Of a stretch of DNA of 64,000 nt, positions 43,202 to 52,761 are shown in pieces. The notes below the pieces were generated by a model, which saw only the letters and a list, made by a program, of their open reading frames with translations, was not told the DNA's origin and made no database searches. Made by a program: the position numbers and the translations under genes. Source of the stretch: Pedobacter sp. ASV28 (GTDB lineage Bacteria; Bacteroidota; Bacteroidia; Sphingobacteriales; Sphingobacteriaceae); contig NZ_JAELTN010000027.1 of the NCBI RefSeq assembly GCF_016428855.1, forward strand, positions 1 through 64,000, read 5' to 3'. Every line of letters begins with the position of its first letter. The first letter of the stretch is position 1.

Positions 43202-44326
43202 TTATTGGTATATTTTTTTGGTGCCCAGTTTTCTTTCGAAAAGTATGTTTTTGTTTTGGTAGAACTTCCTGAAATCGTTGGATGAAGTGTCATCCTTGTA
43301 GGGCGCGTAGTAATGCATTTTTTTCATGGTAGAGGAATAACCTGCGTTGCGCCATACCAGTACATAAGATAAGGGGTAGCCTTTTATGGCCGGCCATAAG
43401 GTTTCCGTCCACCACTTTGGATCTGGTACGGCCTCAAATCCTGTTTCGGCAAAGGCCACCAATTTATGTTTTTGCTCAGCAAGTGGCGTCAAAATTTGAA
43501 GCGCTTGTCGAACAGATTTAATAAATTCATTTTGTTGTTTCTTTTCAAATTGATAAAGGTCGAAGCTCAGTATGTCTACCATATCATCGCCGGGGTAGCT
43601 GGCCATGAATTCTTCCAGGCTGGCCACACCATTGGTGTTGTATACCATAATGAGGTTGTTCAGCTTTTTGGTGTTTCGCAGGTAGTCTACAGAAAAGCGC
43701 CAAATGGCTTTAAAATCCGCTGGCGTGGTATTGTTCTTGCCCCACCAGAACCAGTTTCCCGTAAGTTCGTGAAAAGGCCGGAACAAGATAGGGATCGCTT
43801 CCCCCTGGCTCCCCTTTAAGCTGTGCATAAAGGTGGCCGCATGATCTAGCCAGACTTTGAAAAGCTCATGCTTAGCTCCACCCGGTAAAATAGACTTAAC
43901 GGTATTTCGGGTAGTGTCCCAAGAAGAGCCCCCCGAAAGTGGATTGTCTACATGCCAACTGATCGTCATTACGGCACCGCGTTCATAGGCCTGCTTAATG
44001 TATTGGCGCATCTTGACAAAAGGAACACCGTCTATATTGTTTAGGGCCTGGTGTTCTATCTTGCTAATGTCCCATCCATAAAGGGCAGGATAATCGTTTG
44101 TCACCTCCTTAATGTCGCTTCTCCCTTCTGTATACTTCCAATTTACACCATAGGCCAAATCATCTTGATGGCCAAACAGCACATGGCTTTTGCTTAAGTT
44201 GTGCAGGTTCTTATACAAGGCCTTGGTTTGAGCCGTGGAATTAGGGTTGCTTAACTTTTGGGCCAAGACTGCTTGTAGGCCAGCCATGGTCATAAAGAAA
44301 AACAACAACGAGTTTTTTTTAGTCAT
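43202..44326 (-). CDS. GH26 beta-mannanase
   Basis: 374 residues with a cleavable signal peptide (VLAQ, near residue 22) and a GH26 TIM barrel. SHVLFGHQDDLAYG marks the N-terminus, RPFHELTGNWFWWG has the acid/base Glu187, and VAFAETGFE has the nucleophile Glu294; ISWHVDNPLSGG is the beta-4 region. It hydrolyses beta-1,4-mannan or glucomannan, likely to mannobiose in the periplasm, since there is no lipobox. Zero gap to the symporter gene and 22 bp to the upstream lipoprotein gene show one operon. Confidence 0.92.
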   Translation of the reverse strand: MTKKNSLLFFFMTMAGLQAVLAQKLSNPNSTAQTKALYKNLHNLSKSHVLFGHQDDLAYGVNWKYTEGRSDIKEVTNDYPALYGWDISKIEHQALNNIDGVPFVKMRQYIKQAYERGAVMTISWHVDNPLSGGSSWDTTRNTVKSILPGGAKHELFKVWLDHAATFMHSLKGSQGEAIPILFRPFHELTGNWFWWGKNNTTPADFKAIWRFSVDYLRNTKKLNNLIMVYNTNGVASLEEFMASYPGDDMVDILSFDLYQFEKKQQNEFIKSVRQALQILTPLAEQKHKLVAFAETGFEAVPDPKWWTETLWPAIKGYPLSYVLVWRNAGYSSTMKKMHYYAPYKDDTSSNDFRKFYQNKNILFERKLGTKKIYQ

Positions 44327-44348
44327 ATAAATTTAGGGCTATACCAAT

Positions 44349-45380
44349 TTAATAAAAACCAACATCATCAATAAACATAGGGGAGGCAAAGCCACTGATT
44401 TCTTGAAAAGTAAGGTATTCTATGATTGCCGGATTGCCAATATTGATCAATGGTACCTGATAGTCGGTCCATTTGCCCTCATTCAAAACAATGTCATAAG
44501 TGCCTGATGTGACCGAGTTGTTACTGGAAGATATCCTTACCTTTTTGCCCTGAGTGCCTAAACCACCAAAAATAGAAATCTTAATGGTACTATATCCCGC
44601 CATAGTCAATTTGGCTACCAACCTGAAGCGCACCGCCGAAAATGCCTTATGGCTAACGTTAATTGAAGTGGTACCCCTGCGTACATTCAAGGTGCTGGCA
44701 AGATCAAGACTGTTGGTCGAATAGGAGGTGTTGGTCCATGCGTTTCTAAGTGCATCGTCATAAATGACATATTTTAGCCCGAAGGTTTTGGTGGCTGTTA
44801 CCGATCCTACTGGGGTGGTGACCACAATAAGACCATAGGTAACTCCTGTGGGTACTTTTACCTTTATTTCGGTCTGTGTGCTGGAAATAATGGTGGCCGC
44901 TACGCCGTTAATGGTTACACCGGTTAGCCCCTTAAAGTAGTTGCCTTCAATAGTGATGATGTCGTCAGCTACACCTGCGCCGGGATTAAAATCGGCAATT
45001 TGTGGACCTGGTTGCATAATCTTAAAGTTTAAAGTAGCCGTACCATATTTGGTGCTTACCGTAATGGGGTTGTTGATCGGATCGACCAAATTGTTGGGGA
45101 TCTTTACCGTAATGCTGTTGTCTTCGGCATAGGTTAACGAATCGGCAGCCAAAGTGCCATTGAAATCGACCTTAAAGGTAGAGCTCAGATGGGTGCCTTT
45201 AATGATGATCCACTCGCCATATCCGATAGCTTGCAGTGGAGTAGCCCTATTGGTTAAATTGGTTACTTCGCTAAGTGTTGGAGGTGTAGTGTCTTCAGTT
45301 TGATCTTTTTTGCAGGCGCTGATGATCAAAAATGTCAGTAGTACGAAACTGACGCCCATATATTTTCTTAACATGCTCAT
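44349..45380 (-). CDS. IPT/TIG-domain surface glycan-binding lipoprotein of the mannan locus
   Basis: 343 residues. The lipobox ISAC gives Cys23, followed by KKDQTEDTTPP, a likely surface lipoprotein. Two Ig-like IPT/TIG domains follow (WIIIKGTHLSS near 55 and ITIEGNYFKGLTGVTINGVAA near 145), and the C-terminal about 130 residues look like a carbohydrate-binding jelly roll ending in SPMFIDDVGFY. Proteins in this position, after SusD, usually bind the polysaccharide at the surface. It is 26 bp from SusD and 22 bp from the GH26 gene. The mannan-binding role is inferred from context. Confidence 0.83.
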   Translation of the reverse strand: MSMLRKYMGVSFVLLTFLIISACKKDQTEDTTPPTLSEVTNLTNRATPLQAIGYGEWIIIKGTHLSSTFKVDFNGTLAADSLTYAEDNSITVKIPNNLVDPINNPITVSTKYGTATLNFKIMQPGPQIADFNPGAGVADDIITIEGNYFKGLTGVTINGVAATIISSTQTEIKVKVPTGVTYGLIVVTTPVGSVTATKTFGLKYVIYDDALRNAWTNTSYSTNSLDLASTLNVRRGTTSINVSHKAFSAVRFRLVAKLTMAGYSTIKISIFGGLGTQGKKVRISSSNNSVTSGTYDIVLNEGKWTDYQVPLINIGNPAIIEYLTFQEISGFASPMFIDDVGFY

Positions 45381-45406
45381 ACAGATAAAATTTTAATTGT
45401 AAATAA

Positions 45407-47083
45407 TTACCAGTCAGGATTATTTCCCTTAATGGCTGTATTTGAGTTTAATTCGTTTAGTGGTATAGGTAGCAATAGGTTTTTTCGTTGACGAACTTTA
45501 GAAATATTGTTTTGTCCGGTCGAAATTTTGTTCATTACCTGTAGGTAAATGCCCCAGCGCATCAAATCGAAACGTCTAATGCCCTCAAGGTTGAACTCTC
45601 TGGCCCTTTCTGCCAATACGTAACTGCGAAATTGTTCTGGGTTCATGTTGGCTGGGGCATAAGCTTCAGGTACGGGTACTGGGGTTTGCGATGCGGGTGG
45701 AGGCGCAGGGATATAGGTTGGGAAAGAACGGAACCTTACCGTATTCAAAGCGTTGTAAGCTTCGGTAGTCGCACCATTCACTTCGTTTTCTGCTTCTGCG
45801 TACATCAAATAAACTTCGGCATAACGAAGTAGGGGATAGAAAGCATCACTATTGGCTACCGTTGGATCGGCCACGCCACTGTATTTAATGGTATAGGCTC
45901 TTTCTGCAGTAGCACTTCCTGTATTGCTGTAGGTAATTCCGCCTACTATTTTATATTGTGCAGCTTGCCAGGATGGATAGAAAATATAGGTGCCTTGCAG
46001 GGTTTGGTAGTTATGTGTGATGCCGTCTAATACACGTTTATCTTGTATATCGTAATCATTGTAGTGGTTGTTGGTGGTCCAAACAGCGCCTACGCCAAAC
46101 GTAGACCGGGCAGAAAAGTAAACGCCTAAATTGTTAATGAAAGCGGTTCCCGCCAAAGATTGCAATTCCCACATGTGCTCTTTATTATTTCTTCCTGCTA
46201 TGCTCCATAAATCTTTCCAGCTTGCGGTAAGTACATAAGGATTATTATTGGAAGACAACAATTCTTGGGCCTTATCCCTTGCCAAAGTATAATAAGCTCT
46301 TGCATCTAATCCTTCTAATCCTTTAACGACCTCTTTAGTGTAGGTATAATAGCCATTGTCTGTACCACCGCGAACGGTAATATTACCAGTTGAAGCACCA
46401 GAAGCCATTGTTAAATAGGTTTTGGCCAAAAATGCCTTAGCTACTCCTTGGTTTACCCTGCCCACTTCGCCAGCTTTGGGATGGCCCAAGGGGAAGAGGT
46501 GGGTTTCTGCTTCCTTAAAGTCTGCAATAATGGCATCGTAGGTTTGTTTAACGGTGGCCCTGGGTACGTTGGTTTCTGGGTTATTGGCCGATACGGGTTT
46601 AAGCCTTAAGGGTACACCACCATATAACTGTACCAATTGAAAGTAGGCCCAGCCCCTTAAAAAGTAGGCCTCTCCTAAAATCCGTTTTTTGATATCCGGA
46701 TCAATTTCGGTAATGTTTGGAATGTTTTTCAGTACGGTGTTGGTGCGGGCAATAATGGTATAAGAGCCTACCCAAGGGCCGTCTATGCCCCAGTAAGACT
46801 GTGGGTTACCTGCTCCGGTAGTTCCCAAAAACCAATCTGCGCCAGCTACATGGTCATCGTCTAAGATGGTGATGTTCCAGAAGGGTTGAAGGTAGAGGTC
46901 GTAGGTATAGAGTTCGCTATAAACACCGTTAATGGCGGCCTTCGCATCGCTTTCGTTTCTATAAGAGTTTTCCGGCGAATAAAATGAGAAGGGTTTTTCT
47001 TCTAAAGCCTTTTTGCATGAGCTGGTACTTAGCAGAGCCAGACCTAAAACCGATGCCATAAAATATGTCGAAATTGCTTTCAT
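45407..47083 (-). CDS. SusD/RagB-family mannan-binding lipoprotein
   Basis: 558 residues. The lipobox STSSC places lipidated Cys at 23, and the start KKALEEKPFSFYSPENSY is typical of SusD. Helical repeats (ILGEAYFLRGWAYFQLVQLYGG) and the C-terminal RYAEVYLMYAEAENEV and RAREFNLEGIRRFDLMRWG motifs complete the family pattern. It binds the polysaccharide and closes the partner SusC. The SusC gene lies 18 bp upstream and the IPT protein 26 bp downstream. Confidence 0.94.
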   Translation of the reverse strand: MKAISTYFMASVLGLALLSTSSCKKALEEKPFSFYSPENSYRNESDAKAAINGVYSELYTYDLYLQPFWNITILDDDHVAGADWFLGTTGAGNPQSYWGIDGPWVGSYTIIARTNTVLKNIPNITEIDPDIKKRILGEAYFLRGWAYFQLVQLYGGVPLRLKPVSANNPETNVPRATVKQTYDAIIADFKEAETHLFPLGHPKAGEVGRVNQGVAKAFLAKTYLTMASGASTGNITVRGGTDNGYYTYTKEVVKGLEGLDARAYYTLARDKAQELLSSNNNPYVLTASWKDLWSIAGRNNKEHMWELQSLAGTAFINNLGVYFSARSTFGVGAVWTTNNHYNDYDIQDKRVLDGITHNYQTLQGTYIFYPSWQAAQYKIVGGITYSNTGSATAERAYTIKYSGVADPTVANSDAFYPLLRYAEVYLMYAEAENEVNGATTEAYNALNTVRFRSFPTYIPAPPPASQTPVPVPEAYAPANMNPEQFRSYVLAERAREFNLEGIRRFDLMRWGIYLQVMNKISTGQNNISKVRQRKNLLLPIPLNELNSNTAIKGNNPDW

Positions 47084-47101
47084 GTAATTATTTTATTAAG
47101 G

Positions 47102-50100
47102 TTAAAAATTGCAACGTAATGAAAAGTTGTAGGTTCTTGAATTGGGAAATCCACCTAGGTCTACTCCAAATAGGGCAGGATTATCGCCATAGCTGTTCAC
47201 CTCTGGATCGTAGCCCGAATAGTTGGTGAAGGTGAACAGGTTATTTACGCCTACAGCTACCCTCATTTTTGAAATAATGGTCGATTTGATTGGCACATCA
47301 TAGCCCAACGTTACGTTCTTGATCCTTACAAAGCTGCCGTCCTCAATAAATCTTCTGGTAAAGAACATATTCCTGAAAAATTGGCGCATAATTTTTGGAC
47401 CAGTGGCATTGCTGTTGTCTTGGCCTTGTGTCCAGGCACCATCGGCCATTTCTTGGGTAATGTTCTTGTTGGTGCCCAGATTGGCATTGAACCTGGTGTT
47501 CATGTTAATGATATCGTTGCCCTGTACGCCATTTACAAAAATGCTAAGGTCAAATTTTTTGTATTTGAAATTATTGGTAAAACCAAAGGTGTAATCGGGG
47601 TTAACATCACCTATAAAGGTCCTATCGCTCTGCGAAATGGAAGTAGGATCGTTATCCAGGTTTTTATATTTTATTTCGCCAATGGTACGTAAGATAATGG
47701 CATTGCCCTGATTGGTGTAGGCGGGGTCGTTCCTTACCTCGGCCTCATTATCATAATAACCATCCTCTACATAGCCATAAAGTGCACCGATGGGCTTGCC
47801 TACTTTTTGTATAAATGGCGCATCTCCCGTAGAAATATTGCGGGCGTACTGCTCCGTTACATCTGGACCTAGACTTAAAATTTTATTTCTGTTAAATGAA
47901 ATATTGAAATTGGTGTTCCATTCAAAATCTTTGGCCTTGGCAACCACACCGTTTAAGGTAATTTCCAGACCTTTGTTCTCTATAGATCCCGAATTAACCA
48001 GCTTGGTCCTAAATCCTGTTGATGAAGGAATGATCAGGTTTTGCAAAAGGTCGTCGGTAATTTTCTTATAAAGTTCTACATGGAGGTTAATCCTGCTTTT
48101 AAATAGACCAAGGTCTAGGCCAAGGTTGTAGGCGCTGGTGGTTTCCCATTTTAACTTTTCGTTGGCGGGTCCGGCGAGTAGGTCGTTGGCCAGACCTGTT
48201 TGTACGGCACCACCGAATACGTAGTTGTATACGCTAAGTTTGGCCAGTGAAGCATAAGAACCAATACCTTGGTTACCTGTTTTGCCATAGCTAAAACGTA
48301 ATTTCAGGTCGCTGATCGGCTTCACGTTTTTCATGAATTCTTCGCTAGAGATTTTCCAGGCAACAGCTGCCGAAGGGAAGCCGGCCCATTTGTTGTCTTT
48401 ACCGAATTTACTCGATCCGTCCTGACGGTAAGAAACGGTGAAGAGGTAGCGGTCGTCAAAATTATAGTTTGCACGACCTAAGAAGGAGATCAGGGTAGAT
48501 TGATAGCGTGAACTTACTACGGGCATTAAAACTTCGCCAGCGGCCAGGTTCTCATTTTGCAGGGCATCATTGGGGAAAGTTTTCGCTTCCGCTCTTTTGC
48601 TCTGCCCGTTCGTACGCTCATAGGTACCGGCGCCCATTACGTTTATGCTATGCCTGTTAATTTTTTTGTCGTAGGTTAGGATACTTTCGGCAGTGGCATT
48701 ATTCCAGATATTGTCGGCCTTTAGCCCCCAGCCTTTCATGGCAAAGCCTTCATAAACACTTCGCGGATAATACTGGTCTCTTGCGCTACTTGAGTAATTG
48801 AAACCAACATTTTGTCTAAACTTAAAATCTTTTAAGAATTTAGCTTCCAGGTAATTGGAAGAAAAGATGTTGAGGCCTCTCACCCTGTTCAGTACGTCGC
48901 TTACATAGATGTAAGGGTTGGTAATAAAGGCATCGCCAACACCGTCATAGGCGATGGGATCTGAAATGGTGGAAGGGAAGGTAATGGCCGATCGGATAAT
49001 TCCTGCGCTTGCGGCATCAGACTTGTCTGTTCCGGTTTTTACCCCATCGGTAAGTGTACTTGCCAATGAGGTGCTGGTACCGATCTTAAAGGTTTTGCTT
49101 ACGTTTCTGTTCATATTTAGTCCCAGGCCAAAGCGGTTATATTTCGAATTCACAATGGTGCCTTCCTGGTCTAAATAGTTAAAGGTAATGCTGTGTGTAC
49201 CCATATCGGTTCCACCAGATACATTGACCGAATAGTTTTGGTACAGCCCATTACGGAAAATCCTGTCCTGCCAATTGTTGTTGTCGCCGATATAGTCTTG
49301 TGGACCTTTTGAGTAATAGGTTTGGCCAGGATTTAAAGGGTCTGCTACCTGGGTGCCCGGATAGGGCATGTTATAATTGGTGCCGGTATAGATATTGGAA
49401 TTTCGGTAGGCTAAATTCTGATAAGCAGCATATTCTGACGCATTAAGTACATCTAGTTTCTTGGATACCTGTGCAGAACCTACGGTAAAGTTGGCCTCAA
49501 TTCTATCCTTGCCGCTCTTGCCCTTTCTGGTGGTGATTAAAACCACACCATTTGCCCCGCGAGAGCCGTAAATGGCCGTGGCCGAGGCGTCTTTTAAGAT
49601 GTCGATGCTTTCAATATCATTAGGATTGATAAAGGACATGGCATTAAGCGTTTGCTTTTCGTCTTCACCAATAGACATTGGCGTAGCGCCAGAACTTGAA
49701 TTGTTGAACGGCACACCATCAATTACGTATAGGGGCTCTGTACCACCCAAAAAAGAGTTTGAACCTCTAATTCTAATGCTGAGCCCGGCACCTGGAGCAC
49801 CATCATTTTGGGTAACGTTTACCCCCGCAATTTTGCCTTGCATGGCCTGTAGGATATTGGTAGGCGCATCTCTTATAAAATCTTCCCTTTCAATTCTGGC
49901 TACTGATCCGGTAAGATCGCCTTTTTTTACGGTACCATAGCCTACAATTACCACATCAGATAAGGTAGTGCTGTTAGGTTTCAGGTTAATGTTAAAAGTT
50001 GTCCTGTTGCCAATGGAAAATTGTTGTTCTTCCATACCCAGAAATGAAAAAATAATGGTTTGGCCATTAGCGGGTGCCACGATGTTGAAATTTCCATTTT

Positions 50101-50275
50101 CATCGGTAATGGTTGAATATTTTGTGCTTTTGATGCTTATGGAAGCGCCGGGAAGTGGTGCGCCGCTTTCGTTGCTTACTTTTCCCGATAGCTTTTTGTC
50201 TTGTGCAAAACACCGCGCTGTGGCGAATAGACATACAAGTACTGCCAATAAATTAGTGGTTAGTTTATTCAGCAT
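47102..50275 (-). CDS. SusC/RagA-family TonB-dependent receptor of the mannan locus
   Basis: 1057 residues. Signal cleavage near CFAQD (residue 25), a carboxypeptidase-regulatory-like domain from about 30 to 105, a plug domain with DILKDASATAIYGSRGANG near 228, and a barrel ending in aromatic residue Phe (RCNF). It imports large mannan fragments with its SusD partner. The gene starts the minus-strand operon and is divergent from the AraC gene; a -7 element lies just upstream of the start. The C-terminal end continues into SusD with an 18-bp gap. Confidence 0.95.
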   Translation of the reverse strand: MLNKLTTNLLAVLVCLFATARCFAQDKKLSGKVSNESGAPLPGASISIKSTKYSTITDENGNFNIVAPANGQTIIFSFLGMEEQQFSIGNRTTFNINLKPNSTTLSDVVIVGYGTVKKGDLTGSVARIEREDFIRDAPTNILQAMQGKIAGVNVTQNDGAPGAGLSIRIRGSNSFLGGTEPLYVIDGVPFNNSSSGATPMSIGEDEKQTLNAMSFINPNDIESIDILKDASATAIYGSRGANGVVLITTRKGKSGKDRIEANFTVGSAQVSKKLDVLNASEYAAYQNLAYRNSNIYTGTNYNMPYPGTQVADPLNPGQTYYSKGPQDYIGDNNNWQDRIFRNGLYQNYSVNVSGGTDMGTHSITFNYLDQEGTIVNSKYNRFGLGLNMNRNVSKTFKIGTSTSLASTLTDGVKTGTDKSDAASAGIIRSAITFPSTISDPIAYDGVGDAFITNPYIYVSDVLNRVRGLNIFSSNYLEAKFLKDFKFRQNVGFNYSSSARDQYYPRSVYEGFAMKGWGLKADNIWNNATAESILTYDKKINRHSINVMGAGTYERTNGQSKRAEAKTFPNDALQNENLAAGEVLMPVVSSRYQSTLISFLGRANYNFDDRYLFTVSYRQDGSSKFGKDNKWAGFPSAAVAWKISSEEFMKNVKPISDLKLRFSYGKTGNQGIGSYASLAKLSVYNYVFGGAVQTGLANDLLAGPANEKLKWETTSAYNLGLDLGLFKSRINLHVELYKKITDDLLQNLIIPSSTGFRTKLVNSGSIENKGLEITLNGVVAKAKDFEWNTNFNISFNRNKILSLGPDVTEQYARNISTGDAPFIQKVGKPIGALYGYVEDGYYDNEAEVRNDPAYTNQGNAIILRTIGEIKYKNLDNDPTSISQSDRTFIGDVNPDYTFGFTNNFKYKKFDLSIFVNGVQGNDIINMNTRFNANLGTNKNITQEMADGAWTQGQDNSNATGPKIMRQFFRNMFFTRRFIEDGSFVRIKNVTLGYDVPIKSTIISKMRVAVGVNNLFTFTNYSGYDPEVNSYGDNPALFGVDLGGFPNSRTYNFSLRCNF

Positions 50276-50297
50276 AAATAGTTTATTTGGTCAAGGT

Positions 50298-50305
50298 CAA
50301 AAGTA
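50298..50305 (-). promoter_or_regulatory. Candidate -7 element of the mannan operon
   Basis: On the minus strand this reads TACTTTTG, matching TAnnTTTG, 23 bp upstream of the SusC ATG. The -33 element is weak (TTG at 50323-50321, 15-bp gap), as would fit a promoter that needs an activator, probably the divergent AraC protein. Confidence 0.45.
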
Positions 50306-50455
50306 GTGGCCAAATCGGCGCAATTGATAATACTATTTTATCCATTTGTAATATTTTTAACTCATTAATGTGGCTTTAAGTTTAAATTACTCAATTTTAA
50401 GAATTGTAATTGGCTTTTTTATTAATAAATAGTCGTTTCATCCTTTATCTTTGGT

Positions 50456-50463
50456 GTTGATAT
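50456..50463 (+). promoter_or_regulatory. -7 element of the AraC/esterase genes
   Basis: TATCTTTG matches TAnnTTTG and lies 40 bp before the AraC ATG. No TTTG at the standard -33 distance was seen. Confidence 0.5.
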
Positions 50464-50502
50464 TATTTTATCCTAATGGCTGATATTATATTCACATAAG
50501 TT

Positions 50503-51378
50503 ATGCATTTAAATATCATAAAAGAAATTACGCCACTTACCAATAGTGACTGTTTCACTATTTTTGAGCGCAGAAAGCAAGATTTCGATTTTCCGCTTCA
50601 TTACCATGAAGAGATGGAACTTAATTTTATTGCAAATGCTAGTGGGGCACGTAGGGTAGTGGGCGATCATATTGAAGAGATAGGTGACATAGAATTGGTG
50701 CTCATTGGTGCCAACCTCCCCCACGTTTGGGAAACCCATAAATTGAATGGCAAGGAAATACATGAGGTAACCATCCAATTTCATAAAGACCTGTTCGACG
50801 AGCGGTTTTTGCGCCGTAATCAGTTGCGGGTAATCAGGGAAATGTTCGAAAAGGCAAAATGTGGCATCTTATTTTCTAGTGAAACTGCTAAAAACATAGG
50901 GCCGCGTCTTATCAAGCTAAATAAACAACATGGCTTCGATTCGGTCTTGGAGCTGATGTCTATCCTACATGACCTATCTACTTCGCGCCACATGCGTATC
51001 CTTTCTGACTCTACCTTTAGCCAGGCCGAATTCTCTTATAGTAGCAGAAGGATAGAGAAGGTAATGGAGTACATTAATCTTAATTTCGATAAACAGGTCT
51101 CTTTGGCCGAAGTGGCGCGGATTGCCAACATGGCCGAAGTGTCATTTAGCCGTTTCTTTAAGAACCGAACAGGAATAAGCTTTATCGATAGTTTAATAGA
51201 GATCCGTTTGGGGCATGCCTCCAGAAAGCTGATCGATACCACTGAAACGGTTGCTGAGGTAGCGTATAACTGTGGTTTTAACAATATTTCTAACTTCAAT
51301 AGAATTTTTAAAAAGAAAAAAGGCTGCACGCCAAAAGAGTTTAGGGATAACCTTTCTGGTCACCGTGTTTTTGTTTGA
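50503..51378 (+). CDS. AraC-family transcriptional regulator of the mannan locus
   Basis: 291 residues. The N-terminal part is cupin-like (FDFPLHYHEEMELNFI, then VGDHIEEIGDIELVLIGANLPH), likely the sugar-binding domain. The C-terminal third has two helix-turn-helix units: VSLAEVARIANMAEVSFSRFF and VAEVAYNCGFNNISNFNRIF, the HTH_18 signature. It is divergent from SusC with a 227-bp gap between them, the usual place for an AraC operator. It probably activates the mannan operon and perhaps the esterase gene that follows 24 bp later. Confidence 0.92.
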   Translation: MHLNIIKEITPLTNSDCFTIFERRKQDFDFPLHYHEEMELNFIANASGARRVVGDHIEEIGDIELVLIGANLPHVWETHKLNGKEIHEVTIQFHKDLFDERFLRRNQLRVIREMFEKAKCGILFSSETAKNIGPRLIKLNKQHGFDSVLELMSILHDLSTSRHMRILSDSTFSQAEFSYSSRRIEKVMEYINLNFDKQVSLAEVARIANMAEVSFSRFFKNRTGISFIDSLIEIRLGHASRKLIDTTETVAEVAYNCGFNNISNFNRIFKKKKGCTPKEFRDNLSGHRVFV

Positions 51379-51402
51379 TCCAACCATTTCCAACCCATTA
51401 TA

Positions 51403-52476
51403 ATGCATATGAAGAAACTACTATGGCTATTATTTACCTTGCTGTGCGCTGGTCATACCTTTGCCGGGCAAACAAGATTTTACAAGGCCAACCATACCTA
51501 TATCCAATATACCGGAAGGGTAGACTACGGTAATCCCATGAAGCCTAAATTTTGGGCCTCTGGGGCCTATGTACAGTTTATATTTAAGGGCTCTTATTGT
51601 GCGGTACAGCTTAATGACGAGATGTTATGGGGAAATGTGCTCAATTACCTTGAAATTAAAATAGATGACCAACCGGCTTACCGAATAAGGTTAACAGGAA
51701 AGGAAAACCATGTGGTGTTGGCCAAAAACCTACCCAAAGGTAATCATACCGTACTGATCTGTAAAAATTCGGAGGCGGAGAATGGTTATGTTGAAATGGT
51801 AGGGGTTACCTGTGAGGAGTTGGTCAAACCCATGGCAAAGCCCAAAAGAAAAATAGAATTTATTGGCGATTCGATTACCTGTGGCGCCGGTAGCGACGAA
51901 AGTGAGGTGAAATGTGGGACCAAAGGATCTTCATGGCACGATCAGCACAATGCCTACTTTGCCTATGGCCCTACCACAGCCAGAGCCTTAAAGGCCCAAT
52001 GGCATTTGTCGTCTGTTTCGGGTATAGGTTTAATGCATAGCTGCTGCGGTAAAAAGATTGTGATGCCACCAGTTTTTGATAAGATTAATTTGGCTGGGGA
52101 TACCGTAAAATGGGATTTTTCCCGCTACCAACCTGATGTAGTAACCATTTGTCTGGGGCAGAACGATGGCATACAAGATTCGGTAAAGTTTACTTCTGCT
52201 TATATTGGTTTCGTAAAAGAACTTAGAGGCTATTATCCACAGGCCAAGTTGATCTTGTTGAGCAGTCCGATGGCTAGCGACGAGCTTAAGGCTGCCTTGA
52301 TCAGGTATATTAATGCGGTAACAACATCCCTTCGCCAATCGGGGGAAAAGAATATAGGTAGTTGTTTCTTTAGCAGAAAATCGTTCAAAGGCTGTGGCGG
52401 CCATCCCTCTTTGGCGGAGCATGAACAGATTGCCGAAGAACTAACAGCTTATTTAAAGAAATCAATGAAATGGTAG
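51403..52476 (+). CDS. CE2-family SGNH acetyl esterase
   Basis: 357 residues with a signal peptide (hydrophobic to TFAGQ, near 23). The N-terminal jelly-roll domain (YTGRVDYGNPMKPKFWASGA, GAYVQFIFKGSYC) is typical of CE2. The SGNH part starts at FIGDSITCGAG with catalytic Ser157 and ends at GGHPSLAEHEQ with His334; the Asp of the triad is Gly here, as in enzymes using a Ser-His dyad. CE2 enzymes remove acetyl groups from plant hemicelluloses such as glucomannan. The start may be ATG at 51403 or the one two codons later. Its place after AraC suggests a role in deacetylating the mannan. Confidence 0.85.
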   Translation: MHMKKLLWLLFTLLCAGHTFAGQTRFYKANHTYIQYTGRVDYGNPMKPKFWASGAYVQFIFKGSYCAVQLNDEMLWGNVLNYLEIKIDDQPAYRIRLTGKENHVVLAKNLPKGNHTVLICKNSEAENGYVEMVGVTCEELVKPMAKPKRKIEFIGDSITCGAGSDESEVKCGTKGSSWHDQHNAYFAYGPTTARALKAQWHLSSVSGIGLMHSCCGKKIVMPPVFDKINLAGDTVKWDFSRYQPDVVTICLGQNDGIQDSVKFTSAYIGFVKELRGYYPQAKLILLSSPMASDELKAALIRYINAVTTSLRQSGEKNIGSCFFSRKSFKGCGGHPSLAEHEQIAEELTAYLKKSMKW

Positions 52477-52761
52477 GAGTGACCGATAGATAACTCGGCT
52501 TTGATGATTCGTTTCATCAATTCAATATTTCGCTTTTGAAGAGCTCTTGGATGGGTATTTGTTTTTGGCTGGTATGTGTTAGTTTATTTATAGTTTACCC
52601 AGTAGTGTAGCGTGGAATTTGTAATTTTAACAGCTACATATTATCTTGTCTGTATAATTACAGTTTAGTCATTCTTTCTCCTTTTATAGCTTGTTTAATT
52701 TGTGTATCCATTATATGGTCTTACCATGTACCATATCGAAAATCCTTACCATTGCATCGAA

